A stretch of 64,000 nucleotides of DNA, taken from positions 62,001 through 126,000 of the forward strand of contig JAVTVY010047934.1 in assembly GCA_036873755.1 (NCBI GenBank). The letters run 5' to 3'. This stretch comes from Hanleya hanleyi. Lineage: Eukaryota > Mollusca > Polyplacophora > Lepidopleurida > Hanleyidae. Position numbers and translations under genes: made by a program. The notes beneath the pieces are model-generated. The model saw only the letters and a program-made list of their open reading frames with translations. It had not been told where the DNA came from and did no database searches. Shown here one piece after another: positions 24,403 through 35,214 of this stretch; position 1 is the stretch's first letter, and each line of letters starts with the position of its first letter.

Positions 24403-24439
24403 ACATAATGGCCCTTTCTTCAAGTGAGACGGTAATTCA

Positions 24440-24625
24440 CCAAAAGTATACCGATTAATACTGATTAGAAGCATGCATATCAAATCTGTATCGCTGATCA
24501 GTATTCTTATTCCATACGATTTTCGTTGTAAATTGGTGTATCACAGTCACGCTTTGATTGCGAGTGCTCATATGAACACGATGAGGATCTTGTAAAACAT
24601 GTGTTCATAAGTCCCGAGCCAAGCA
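24440..24625 (+). repeat. Dispersed repeat family B, copy 3
   Basis: Contains GTATCGCTGATCAGTATTCT, ATACGATTTTCGTTGTAAAT, ATCACAGTCACGCTTTGATT, CATATGAACACGATGAGGAT and CATGTGTTCATAAG, matching copy 1 in order. Confidence 0.8.
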
Positions 24626-25072
24626 CTGTGGTCCAGAAAATTGAACCTATGAAACTGCTTGGGAGTTTCTTTTGGGATAAACGCCAGCAAAAGTGAAAAG
24701 CTTCTCCCCCTTACCAAATTTTGCCATATTTGATAGAGAAAATACATGTCATCATTTTATGAAGATAACGTTTCTCATGAAGAAATTTTTGATCTATACA
24801 AATTTAACCTAGCTATTTGTCAAGAAAACAAAAATGACAACAAACTCCAAATGTGGCACATAAGCATTGTAGACTAAGCTCTGGGAACGCGACGTTAAAC
24901 CTTAATCCCCCGCCCCCCCTCCCACAGTGAATATGCCAAGTCGAAACACCATTATTACGGAGAAGTGATTCTCTTTCGGGAAAGAATTGTCTGTGCATTT
25001 TCAATTTGACTGGTTAAAGTTGATTGATATTTTGATGGACTATTCTGAGGATTTCCTTGGCACGGGTTGACA

Positions 25073-25305
25073 CTGTCAAGGGTATCACGTTAATTGGGCA
25101 CACTGGTTCTCGTTAGATCACCGAAGTTATGCAACGTTGAGCTCGGTCAATACTTGGATGGGTGACCGGATGCTGTACTGGCTGGGATGTCCAGGATAAT
25201 AGGAACTGTGGACACTGTATTCTGGCACATGAAGGCACCTTCGTGATATGACTGAAAAAATGTTGAAAACGACGTTAAATCCTACTCACTCACTCAATCA
25301 CTGTC
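25073..25305 (+). mobile_element. 5S rRNA-derived SINE
   Basis: The first about 110 bp align with 5S rRNA: GTATCACGTTAATTGGGCA, GGTTCTCGTTAGATCACCGA, AGTTATGCAACG and TACTTGGATGGGTGACCGGA. These cover the internal RNA polymerase III control regions. A unique body follows, then the tail GATATGACTGAAAAAATGTT, GAAAACGACGTTAAATCC and CACTCACTCA. A 5S head, body and LINE-derived tail define SINE3-type elements. It is not a functional 5S gene because the 3' part diverges. It sits 8 bp from the family A copy at 25313. Confidence 0.85.
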
Positions 25306-25312
25306 GAGGGCC

Positions 25313-25854
25313 AATAACCCCATCTGGGCCGGGCTTTTTGGGACCCTTGGGGGGGGGGGGGCATTTAGCCCGAAATATTTTTCTTACCCGTTCAGCTAGG
25401 GGGCTGAAACTTACCACACCATACCCATGGGTCAAGCTCTACCAGAAAATATATTTAAAAAAAACAAAACAAACAAGATGACGTATATTGGTCAGCGGTA
25501 TATTGGACGCTATGACGTCATCTTTAAAACAGGCATTTTGGTCGATTTTTCGGTCGGATTTTTCAAATTTTTATTCATGTATTTTCCATGATAAATAATA
25601 GTCTGATGTGAAATTAAATAGATTTTGCCCAAGGTTCCTCGAAGAAAAGCAGGAATTTTGAAGAAAAATGACGGAAATATCACTTTTCGGGTACCCCACA
25701 TGGACGCCATTTTAAATTTACCCATGATCCTCTGTTCGTGAGGTCATGCAAATACGCTCAAGATGACCCAAATATCATCAGCTACAAAGTTACGGAGTGT
25801 CAGCTCTCAAGTGTTCGTCGTTCCGGAGAAAGTTGGTAGGCCTTGTAGGGTTAA
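25313..25854 (-). repeat. MITE-like family A, copy 4
   Basis: Full-length and inverted relative to copy 3. Plus-strand ends are AATAACCCCATCTGG and CCTTGTAGGGTTAA. The internal TATGACGTCATCTTT box, AATCTGATGTGAAAT-like block and GACGCCATTTTAAATTTACC are retained. A 12-base G run near 25351 lies in the CCCCCCC-rich region of the family. Confidence 0.9.
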
Positions 25855-26189
25855 TAATATGTATAAAATACGTGGGCTCTGTTATTTGAATTTTGCGTTT
25901 ATTGTGTTATCCATGTATGAACTGTTAAATGACATGGTTCAAACTTCGTGTTATCTGTGCTCGAGAGATAGAAAATATCAAAGGAATAATTTTAAAATCA
26001 CTTCAATCAAAATTTTTGTTGTCCACTTCGTTTCCGATCTAGGCTTATCATGACAAACATTATTACAGAAACTTATAAAACAGGCTATACCACTCGAATT
26101 TTGCGATACATAGCACAAGCTGATAGCAAAATATGAGCGTAGCGTACAAGATGAATGGCGTCACGTTTCGTTACTTGTATCTAATTCCG

Positions 26190-26400
26190 CTTAACCCGGG
26201 ACTCGGGGCCGTATGAACCCATGTATTACAATATCCTTATAGTGTTCATATCAATCGAAGCGTGGCGGAGATACATCATATTTTAGATAACGACTTTACA
26301 ACGAAAATGATATGGGTTAAGAATAATGATCATTGATATGGCTTTGATATTTTTGGAACGTCGTGATATCTTGTCGGCATCATTTAAACTGCCTATTTTT
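26190..26400 (-). repeat. Dispersed repeat family B, copy 4 (inverted)
   Basis: On the minus strand it reads CGTTCCAAAAATATCAAAGC, CATATCATTTTCGTTGTAAA, GATGTATCTCCGCCACGCTT, CATGGGTTCATACGG and CGAGTCCCGGG, matching copies 1 and 3. Confidence 0.8.
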
Positions 26401-26969
26401 GTCGGGTTTACCAAGGGTAAACCCTACATTAGTATCACTTTTCAGTTTTTCTTTTTTCTTCTGCACATGTGTAGTTTTGATCTCCTGCCCGGAGACTGTT
26501 CTCATTTGATGCCCCTTACAGCATTCACAACAGGCCTCGCACAAGCCATGCAATTCCAGGCGCTAAGAGTAATGGAATTTCGTTGAAAGGACATGGAAAG
26601 TCAGAGGAAATATATGTACAGAGTCCGGGAAAATGAGTGGAAAAAGCTAAGTTATTCTCTGAAGTTCAGCGAAAATTGCGGAATAAAAATCCAAACAGCC
26701 GTGAAACGTGTTTGCTGGTGACCCTTCGCCAGATTGGAACGAGGTCAGACAGCTCATTTACATATTTTGTGTAGTCCATTGGTTGAACTAAACTCGTGAC
26801 TGTTTCCCGCTGAATTAATATTCATATTCTGTGACGTGTATTGGTCGAGGTCATAATGTCGACATCTGTACTAATTTACGTATCAGAACAGTCGCCATTT
26901 GAACTGGTCAAATTGCAGTCGCCATTGTTCGTTGGTTTGGAATTTAGCTTTGGGCTAATTTTGCCGATG

Positions 26970-27160
26970 CCGGGAAAATGCAAATTTAGTGAACATTGGC
27001 TGAGACTGGATGATTATAACTGTGGTTGTCCCGTCACGGTGAGAGGACAGCAACGTACACGGTGTGTCAAACAAATGTGGATCTGTCCAATATCGGCGAT
27101 GGTCCTTTACGGAGCCATACAAAAATTACAGGATACACAAACTTTACACACATATTCTTG
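26970..27160 (+). pseudogene. Zinc-finger fragment of a domesticated or hAT-like transposase gene
   Basis: The plus strand encodes MPGKCKFSEHWLRLDDYN, then in another frame SRHGERTATYTVCQTNVDLS and NIGDGPLRSHTKITGY. From memory, this order (KCKFSxxWL, CxxC, LSNMGxxALxSH) is the N-terminal BED-like finger of transposase-like proteins common in invertebrates. There is a frameshift between the halves, one expected Cys is Tyr, and the final expected His is Tyr, so it is decayed. The assignment rests on motif resemblance only. Confidence 0.5.
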
Positions 27161-27315
27161 GGGTTGTTCTATAACTATATGGCACTTTATGAATTATTAT
27201 TACGAATATGAATTTTAATATTTTTGAACATTTTTCAATCTTTGGTAAGCTACCTTACAACAAAAGTTATGATTCATATATAGTGCAAGATCACAAAGAT
27301 GATCTTCACTTTAGA

Positions 27316-27845
27316 TAGGGAATCGTCCTCAATGCGTTTTTGATACACACAGCTGGTGGGGCTAATTTTTGTCTAAAAAGCACCAAATTGACCATTTGAA
27401 TAGATAAAGATAAAGAATAATCAAGACCTACAGACAAACACAACCAGACTTACAGTGGTTCAAACCTGCCGTATTTTGCACTTTTCGGTGCATTTACAGT
27501 CGACATTTTCTCTCCAAAATTCTCGTTGCAAAATTATGACACCTTTAACCAAAATCATATTTAGACTTATTTGTTGGTCAAAATAGCTAAAATTGGTTTT
27601 GGTTAAAGGTGTCCTATTTTTGTAACAAGAGAAAATCCGCACCGAAAAGTGCCTAAAAATACGAAAATAAGCCAACTTACCAACTTTAGTGAGCCATAAA
27701 TCCGTGTTCGTGCATCTGCAGTCCTTCATTATTTCGGGTCTTATAATTCAGCATGAAGGCTGTACAAAATGGTCCATTTCATATCCCTTTGATAAAAGTG
27801 AAAGTTTGGCCCTTCAAACCGAACAGCTTGAGGACGATTCCCTAT
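27316..27845. repeat. Long imperfect palindrome (foldback element)
   Basis: TAGGGAATCGTCCTCAA at 27316 is mirrored by TTGAGGACGATTCCCTA ending 27845. A stronger inner hairpin runs 27478-27652, from GCACTTTTCGGTGC to GCACCGAAAAGTGC. Inside it, ACACCTTTAACCAAAA is mirrored by TTTTGGTTAAAGGTGT around a 42-base loop. This is typical of a foldback MITE. No protein is encoded. Confidence 0.8.
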
Positions 27846-28049
27846 GTCAAGCGAACACCACCATTCTTCCCAAATATGGGACTAATAAACTCCTCTGATG
27901 CAAGTAAACCCGACATCAGTACTTTAAGTACTTTGATTATGTATACTATGATTTATTTGTTTAATTTGGTGATATGCTATTATATGAATTAGGTTTTAGG
28001 ATTATGGACGCGGAAATTCTTTAATGGACGATGGCTGAATATTGAGTGA

Positions 28050-28172
28050 CGGACTAGACGCTTGTATCCCATAATTAATGGTACTTTTGTCCTTCCAAAG
28101 TCAGTAGTATACCTAATTGTTCTTGTCACCCTGGTACTAAATACCCCAAGGGCTATCTTTTCAAAATCATTG
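28050..28172. repeat. Left remnant of 21-bp minisatellite
   Basis: Degenerate units such as AATTAATGGTACTTTTGTCC, TTCCAAAGTCAGTAGTATAC and TTTTCAAAATCATTG continue, across the retrotransposon insertion, into the array at 35845-37080. Confidence 0.45.
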
Positions 28173-28802
28173 TGTGACGGAGCTACCCACTACAGTAGAA
28201 TAGCCGGCCGAACGCAGCCGATCGAGTAAGGTCCAGGAACAGCTGTCCGAACGCAGTTGATTCGGATAGTTTCGTATGTGGTTGTTTCGCATCTCCAAAC
28301 TGTTGTATTCTGGGGTAATTGGAATCCTAACTTGTTAATTGTTTATTAATGCTTTTCCCAGCCATTTGTTTCAACACATTTGTTGCCGATTACTTCTCGG
28401 ATTGCGTGCGTTTGTTGTCGGGCACCGTGCCATCAACCGGGCGACCCCACACTTTGACCTTTCTGCCATCTTTGCAAAGCGTGTGTCGGACGTCGTTCTG
28501 TGTTTCGGGGCAGACATGAACCCGTTTAAATGTAATTAACCTGTATTTCTGCCATATTCTGAGGTGTTTCTTCCGTTGGTCGACGGTCCGCCTGTTGTAA
28601 ACTACATGTAGATGGATGATACAGCTGTGTGTGCAGAGTAGAGATTAGCCCACAAGGGATTTTTCCCGGGTTACCTCCCTTGTCCGAGATATTCAAATCT
28701 CGTGACCACCTGGTGCCCTATGGTAATTAAAGGAGCTTCATCTCGCATAAATAGATGTGTTTGTGTTGGTCTGTGGATGTCGGGGCTCCCACCTGTGTCA
28801 CA
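28173..28802 (+). repeat. 5' LTR
   Basis: Begins TGTGACGGAGCTACCC and ends CACCTGTGTCACA. It is nearly identical to 35215-35844; the differences seen are T versus C in GCAGtTGATTC and G versus T in CTGTgGATGTC. It would carry the promoter and polyadenylation signal. The CATAAATAG near 28746 is a possible TATA-like site. Confidence 0.93.
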
Positions 28803-28822
28803 TTTGGCGCTGCGAGCAGGGT
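28803..28822 (+). promoter_or_regulatory. Candidate tRNA primer-binding site
   Basis: TTTGGCGCTGCGAGCAGGGT directly follows the 5' LTR. TGGCGC starts are common in Gypsy primer-binding sites (3' end of the priming tRNA). The tRNA species was not identified. Confidence 0.6.
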
Positions 28823-29698
28823 GCCATGCTGTTATCCCTTGTGGGTCGGACCGGAGAATCTGGACTACCTGCCGTTTAGTCAAGCGAGCAAGTCGACGTT
28901 GCCCATCAAGTGGTAAATGGATTTTGTCAAGGCCATCAGTGTGTATCAAGGAATCGGGTCCACATGAACTGAACTGATATTCTTACAGTGAATTGTTCGG
29001 TGACTGAATTTTTTTTCCTGAACATTATACCGAAGTTGGAACTGAATGCATCCCGAAGGAAATATAGTAGTATACGATGGTAATCTGCTGTGACCTGCCC
29101 AGTAAATTCTCTGATTTGAGAAACTGTCAAACTATTGAGTTGTGGCTCGTGTCATGAACTGAGTGCTGAATGAAGTAAAGAAAAAAAAAGAAATTAATAA
29201 ATAAACTGAAATTTGATTTGAGAACTGAAATAACTGTATGAACTGATATTACAAAGTCATGAACTACTGACTGAGATTAGCGATTTCCCAAAGAGAAACC
29301 ACAGTAAATCGTTAGTAGTAGTAGTGAGAGGGAATTAACTGTGCATGATTAATTGATATTCTCTTGTCTCTCATATTGTCGCGTTGTACTGATGATAGTT
29401 TAGAGGGTAATGTGCATCTTGAGTAGATAGAAAAAGGGGGGATTGGAGCCAGTGTTACACAGTGTAGTAGATAATCTTGGCTGTTGGGGGTGAGAAGCAC
29501 CTAGCTTTGTGTTACTGTTCAATTTACTGGTAGTAGTAGCAATAGTTGAGCAAGTTGAGTAATATTAGTGGTGCGGTCCACACAGCTGTACAGGCGAGAT
29601 TGTCGACCAGCAGGTAAGTTGATAGTTTCTATTCTCCCTGGCCACCCCATTTTCCCTAGTATTGTTGTTTAAATCAACCTGTCCTCCCCATATCCAAC

Positions 29699-30775
29699 AT
29701 GGCTACCTCAGAAACCAATCCGACCGCAGACACATTGGCCAAATTGCGTCACGATTTACAAAAGGAGCGTGAATCGGCCCAAGCGATGGCTGACGAAGTT
29801 GCTCGGCTAACCACCGCGAATCGTGTGAAACAATCTGAACATGACTCTGTGAAAGCTGAAATGGAGCAGCTGAAACAGAGATTGACGCGCACCTCTGTAG
29901 GCGAGGGTGTCGTTCAGCCCGTGTGGGTAGCATCTGCCCGCAAGTTGGATCGCTTTCGTGACCGGCCACAGAGTAGTTCGGACCCGTCCATATATGAATG
30001 GATACGCGACGTAAAAGGGCGCTTGGCCGCGGTGCGCGGAGCCGAGAGTGATAAGGTTGCATTCGTGTTGGAACACTTGGCAGGGAAGGCAAGGCAGGAA
30101 ATTTTGGGTAGGGGAAGTAGCGACTGTAACAATGTGGAGACTATCTTCAAAGTTCTTCGTAAAACGTTTGGAGATGGCGATACACTTCCACAACTCCAGA
30201 GGCGTTTTTTCTCCTATAAGCAAGATGATGATATAGTAACCTGCTCGTTGGAGCTCGTAGAAATCTTTGAACGACTGGCAACACTGGATCCGGCCATGAA
30301 TTCGCGTCGAAACGAGATCCTTAAGGAACGTTTCGCTGAGGCCGTGAAGGATGAGGCACTTCGTCGGGAAATAAGGCGCCTGAATGTAGAGTCCCCTGAC
30401 CTTGACTTCTTCCAGTTGCGTGATCGTGCTATACAGTGGTTAGGTGTAACCCCCGGAGACAGAAAAACTCGCGTTTCCGTGATGGAGGAGATTCTGGAAG
30501 ACCGTCCGTCTGTGGTAGGTCCGTCTATGGTAAGTGACCTCAAGTCTGAGATAGTTTCTGAGGTACTGCAAGCATTGAGAAGCAATCGAAACCCAAGGAA
30601 CTCGCAGAACGGGGGGAATAGACGACCGCGTCAGTGCTGGGAATGTTCATCCACGGAACATTTCCGCCGTGACTGTCCAACATGGCAAGCAAAAGAGGAA
30701 CGAGCAAATACCAGAGGCCGGCAGAATGGATCTGTTGACAACACGGCCAACCAGGACACCCCAGCTTTAAACTAG
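29699..30775 (+). CDS. gag: Gypsy gag polyprotein
   Basis: An intact 358-residue frame for the structural protein that packages element RNA. Residues about 13-65 are a heptad-rich coiled coil (TLAKLRHDLQKERESAQ onward). A retrotransposon gag core follows (FVLEHLAGKARQEILG; LPQLQRRFFSYKQ), and a C-x2-C-x4-H-x4-C zinc knuckle (CWECSSTEHFRRDC) near residue 314 precedes a polar tail. The leader from the LTR to the ATG is about 900 bp. The stop at 30773-30775 is followed two bases later by an in-frame-for-pol ATG. Pol lies in the -1 frame, so expression could use frameshifting or reinitiation. Confidence 0.92.
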   Translation: MATSETNPTADTLAKLRHDLQKERESAQAMADEVARLTTANRVKQSEHDSVKAEMEQLKQRLTRTSVGEGVVQPVWVASARKLDRFRDRPQSSSDPSIYEWIRDVKGRLAAVRGAESDKVAFVLEHLAGKARQEILGRGSSDCNNVETIFKVLRKTFGDGDTLPQLQRRFFSYKQDDDIVTCSLELVEIFERLATLDPAMNSRRNEILKERFAEAVKDEALRREIRRLNVESPDLDFFQLRDRAIQWLGVTPGDRKTRVSVMEEILEDRPSVVGPSMVSDLKSEIVSEVLQALRSNRNPRNSQNGGNRRPRQCWECSSTEHFRRDCPTWQAKEERANTRGRQNGSVDNTANQDTPALN

Positions 30776-30777
30776 TG

Positions 30778-32085
30778 ATGCCCGTGACGGAGAGCCGCGT
30801 GACGGGTATAGAGTCTCTCGACTGGGAGGAAAATGGCTCATTGGTGAGGAATGCAGTGGGACAGTGCCCGGAAGCAATTGTGCAAATTGGGGGTAGGGAG
30901 GTACGGTGTCTCTTGGATACCGGGGCCCAGATGTCTACGCTGACAGAGACGTGCTATCGCCGTAACTTTGCTCAACATGAGAAACTACGGGATGTGTCCT
31001 CTATGTTGCGTATTACTGCAGCTAATGGGTTGGAGATTCCTTTCTTAGGTTATTTGGAGCTGTCGGTGAAATTGGGTGATCGGAAATTTGGAAATGTGGG
31101 GTTTATAGTTGTGAAGGATCCAGTGAACACCCCCTTGGAGAAGAAGAAGTTAGATGTGCCTGGAGTCATTGGAAGTAACATCCTTGGGAAAATTTCTCAG
31201 TCTTTACAAAGTAATTTGGCCGAGTCTGGGGATGACAGTTGGTTAAGTCAACCATGGAAAGCAGTGGTAGCCTTTTATCAGGAACAGCAAGTGGTTCCTG
31301 TGAGAAAGACGAGCTTCGTGAAAGTAAGCGGGAAACAACCGGTGTTGATCCCAGCCTGGTCTGTTCGGCAAATCGAGACCACCGTGAGGCAGAGCAGTCG
31401 GACCTTTGATGCCGTTATTGAGCGTAGCGATGCTCTGGCACGACATTTGCCCAAGGGTTTAGCGATAGGACGTACTGGTGTTACCGTTGATGGTTCTGGC
31501 AAAGTTCCATTGCAGGTGTGCAATATTAGCTCGGAAGATATATACCTTGCTCCTAGGGCCAGACTAGCTGTTTTGTCCGAGTCTGAGGTTGGAGCCATGG
31601 ATGTGGATGTCCAGATTGTAGAAAATGGTGAAATCTGCATTAAAGATAGCGCGAAGCCTGAAGGTTTACCTGAAGATCCATCACGAGTAGAAGATATTCG
31701 GAACCGTATGGATGTAGGAGAGTTGCCATGGGAGCAGGAACATCATTTAGAGGCTCTCCTTACGAAACATGCCGCCGTATTCAGTATGTCCGACGACGAC
31801 TTGGGGTGCTGTACTGAAGTAGAGCATCGGATTCACATCAATGATGATCTACCATTCAAAGAGCGACACAGGCGAGTCCCTCCTCATCAGTGGGCGGAAG
31901 TCCGGGAATATCTTCGGAAAACAGTAAACAATGGAGTAATCCGACCATCTTGTAGCCCATACGCCTCGCCTGTAGTAGTAGTGAGGAAGCCTAGTGGCGA
32001 CACACGTCTATGTATAGATTATCGAAAATTGAATGCCAAGACGCACAAAGATGCCTATCCGCTCCCTCGGATTGAGGAGGTGCCA
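30778..32085 (+). CDS. pol: Gypsy pol, 5' part: protease and start of reverse transcriptase
   Basis: The frame opens at ATG 30778, just after the gag stop. An aspartic protease motif LLDTGAQ lies about 48 residues in; this enzyme cleaves the polyprotein. The reverse transcriptase start is clear (HRRVPPHQWAEVREYL; SPYASPVVVVRKPSG; LCIDYRKLN). Recognisable coding stops after PRIEE near 32080. The open frame runs to 32151, but its last 20-odd residues are out of frame with the polymerase. Comparison with the family layout suggests a loss of 3n+1 bases (roughly 16-22) at about 32080. Confidence 0.88.
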
Positions 32086-35000
32086 GGTATTTCAGCAGTT
32101 TGGACCTTGCCCACGGATACGATCAAATACCAGTGGCAGAGGCCGATATAGAGAAGACGGCATTTCGTGTCGGTACCGGGGCTTTGTACGAGTTCACAAG
32201 AATGCCCTTTGGTTTATGCAATAGGCCTGCTACCTACATGCGGATGATGGATTGCATCTTTGGCGATGAAAATTTCCAAACACTACTGATCTATCTGGAT
32301 GATATTCTGATCCCAGCTTCCTCACATGAAGAGATGTTGCAACGGCTTGATATGGTGCTCGGTAGGCTTGGTGAGCATAATCTTAAATTAAAACCTGAGA
32401 AGTGCCATCTGTTTAAGCGGAAACTCAGATTCTTGGGCCACCAGGTGACAGAGGATGAAGTGGCAACTGACCCTGAGAAAACTAGAGTGGTGTCAGAATG
32501 GTCGCGACCTACTACGGAAACCGATTTGCGTGCCTTCCTCGGATTGGCTGGATATTATCGGCGGTTCGTGCCAAATTTTGCGAAGATTGCATCGCCCTTG
32601 CATGCATTGCTTGGTGGTAATCCACGATCAAAAAAGCTACGTAGTGGAGGGAAGTTATTGGGGGCATGGACACAAGAGTGTGAGAATGCATTCTTGTCTT
32701 TGAAGACAGCGTTGGTGTCTGCACCTGTGCTTGGGTATCCAGATCTCACAAAACCCTTCATCCTCGAGGTTGACGCGAGCTTCAAAGGCCTTGGAGCTGT
32801 ATTGTCGCAACAACAAGGGCAGAAAACCGTGGTTATAAGTTACGCCAGTAGGGGACTACGAGGACCGGAGCGGAACATGAAAAGCTACAGCTCCCGTAAA
32901 CTGGAACTCCTGGCACTACACTGGGCGATCACCATAAAGTTCAGGGACATTCTCATAGGGGCACAATTCCAGGTGTATACTGATAATAATCCCTTAAGTT
33001 ACCTCAAGACGTCGGCAAAGATCGGTGCTACAGAGATGAGGTGGGTGGCGGACCTTGAACTATTCAACTTCACCATTCGATACCGTTCCGGTCGTGCAAA
33101 TAGGAATGCTGATGCCCTAAGTCGTATGGACCAGCCTGGAGATGGAGACGATCCCCTCTCACACTCGTGTGTGAGTGAGATACAAGTACAGAGTTTGCCA
33201 GAGCCTGTGATGTCTGATGTTCGGCAGCGTGGAACGCCAGTTCCTGTGGAACTACAGCAGGTCATTGTGGAAAACATCTCCACTGTGTGGTTGGAAGAAG
33301 TGTCGGTGAGATCCCATAACATCCAGCCCATAGTGTGCACAGCATTTCCTAGGTTACAGTCCAGTGACCTGAGGAAACTGCAAGAACAGGATGAATCCTT
33401 GGGACGAGTTTGGGAACTCTGGAAGTTAGGAAAACCACCGACCTTGGAGCAGATCCTTGCAAGTACCCGTTGGACACGGAAGCTGTTGAGACAGTGGGGA
33501 CGCCTGCAGGAACATGACGGTGTGCTCTATCGGAAGTGCACCATAAATGGGTCACAGGTAATGCAGTTACTGTTGCCCCAGGAGTTGCAGCCAAAAGTAC
33601 TACAGCAACTACATGATCAGACTGGACATCCAGCAGCAGAGAAGACTCTGGCACTGGTCCAGTCCCGGTGTTTTTGGCCAGGCATGTGGTCTGATGTGGA
33701 TGTTTACTGTGGAAGATGTCAGAGGTGTACCCTTGCAAAGGCAGGTAAGAAACTCAATCCTCCTATGGGTCATTTATTGGCCAAAAAGCCCCTTGACGTC
33801 CTCGCCATCGACTTCACTCTACTCGAACCGGCTGGCGGATTGGAGAACGTACTGATTATGACTGACGTGTTCAGTAAATTTACTCAAGCTGTACCAACCC
33901 GTAACCAGCTCGCAACAACAGTTGCTCGTGTGCTCGTCAAAGACTGGTTTGTTCGCTACGGTGTGCCCAAACGTCTCCACTCTGATCAAGGGCGTAATTT
34001 TGAATCAAATTTGATACAGGAGCTCTGCACGATGTATGGTATCAAAAAGAGCCGCACCACTGCCTACCACCCGGCTGGAAATGGCCAGTGTGAAAGATAC
34101 AATCGGACCCTCCATGATAGATTGCGCACTTTGCCTCCTGCTCAGAAGAAGACTTGGAACAAGCACCTGGATGAGGTTGTGTACTCGTACAATTGCACAC
34201 CTCACACGACGACGGGATATACTCCCCATTATCTGTTCTTCGGTAGGGAACCGGTTCTGCCGATAGACTTGTTCCTCGGACTGAACGATGACCAGAGTGA
34301 CTGCAACGTCTCAGTAGATGAATGGGTGGCTGACCACTATCGCCGAATGGCAGATGCATTCCAGCGAGCCAATGATCAGGCCGAAAAGGAAGCAAGTCGT
34401 CGAAAGAAACTGCATGACCAGAATTCCAAGCTGGAGATCTTGCCTGTAGGAACAAGGGTCTTCCTGAGAGATCACTCGCATAAGGGCAGAGCAAAGATTC
34501 AGGACACGTGGTGTTCAACCCCTTACAGAGTAGTGAAGCCCATGGATTCTGGTGGACGAGTGTACGAGGTAGAACCTGTACTTGGTGGTGAAAAACGGAT
34601 GGTGAACCGAAGCCAACTTCGCGAGGCACCTGTTTGCGACGATGTTGGTGTTGAACCAGAGAGGATAACTGATGCTTGTGGCTTGTCGAGGAATCTACAT
34701 GAGACCACGAGAGACTCCGAGTCTGAAGAGGAAGACGGTTTCCTCATCAGTGTGCCAGTTGGTAGGGTACACATGTCAGACATGGTGATACCGGACACGG
34801 ATGGTCCGCCAGACCAGCACGTTGCGGTTCCGCTGCCTGATTCCATCTCGAGGAGAGATAATGAAGACCATGTGGATGTTTCTACTACTGATGTGGGCTC
34901 ATCGTGTCTTGAGGCTCCAGAGACTGGAAGCGCGAGTGGAGCAGAAGTAGACTTGGCTGATGACGACGGTGAACATGATGGTTCTCCTCCGCCACTACGT

Positions 35001-35159
35001 AGAAGCGCGCGTGTCACTGCTGGAACTCACGGCAACCCTTTCAACTTACCTAGGTCTGCCAGTAACCAGGAGAGTACGGGATCATCTCGTCAAGCTGTCG
35101 CTGACTTGGCGCAAGCTCAACTATTCCTTGTTCAGGCACTAACTAAGACACTACAATGA
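32080..35159 (+). CDS. pol: Gypsy pol, 3' part: reverse transcriptase, RNase H, integrase
   Basis: A continuous frame of over 1,000 residues. Reverse transcriptase continues with YFSSLDLAHGYDQI, MPFGLCNRPATY and the YLDD catalytic box (about 32298). RNase H follows (FILEVDASFKGLGAVL; YTDNNPLSYL; NADALSRM). The integrase has an HHCC zinc module (HDQTGH...CGRCQRC) and DDE residues in AIDFT, HSDQGRNFES and GQCERYNR. A C-terminal basic domain precedes an acidic Ser/Asp-rich tail. It has no start codon of its own after the deletion, so the polymerase would be made only by an unlikely rescue. Otherwise the domains look undamaged. Confidence 0.9.
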
Positions 35160-35203
35160 TGTTGGCCATTGTTGTGATACCCTGGAGGACCAGGTGTATT
35201 CAC

Positions 35204-35214
35204 GTGGGGGCGTA
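35204..35214 (+). promoter_or_regulatory. Weak candidate polypurine tract
   Basis: GTGGGGGCGTA immediately precedes the 3' LTR. The G run is in the expected place for plus-strand priming but is not a clean purine tract. Confidence 0.4.

Noticed and set aside
25120..25190. Functional 5S rRNA gene
   Set aside because: Only the internal promoter part matches; the 3' third diverges and the unit ends in a SINE tail.
28339..28539. 66-residue open frame in the 5' LTR, repeated identically at 35381-35581 in the 3' LTR
   Set aside because: Identity follows from LTR duplication; it has no recognisable domain and lies where promoter and leader sequence are expected.
29703..30585. Several minus-strand frames overlapping gag
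   Set aside because: Antisense shadows of the well-supported gag frame.
34042..35017. Minus-strand frames of 195 and 164 residues over the integrase and pol tail
   Set aside because: Antisense shadows of the pol frame; no domain features.
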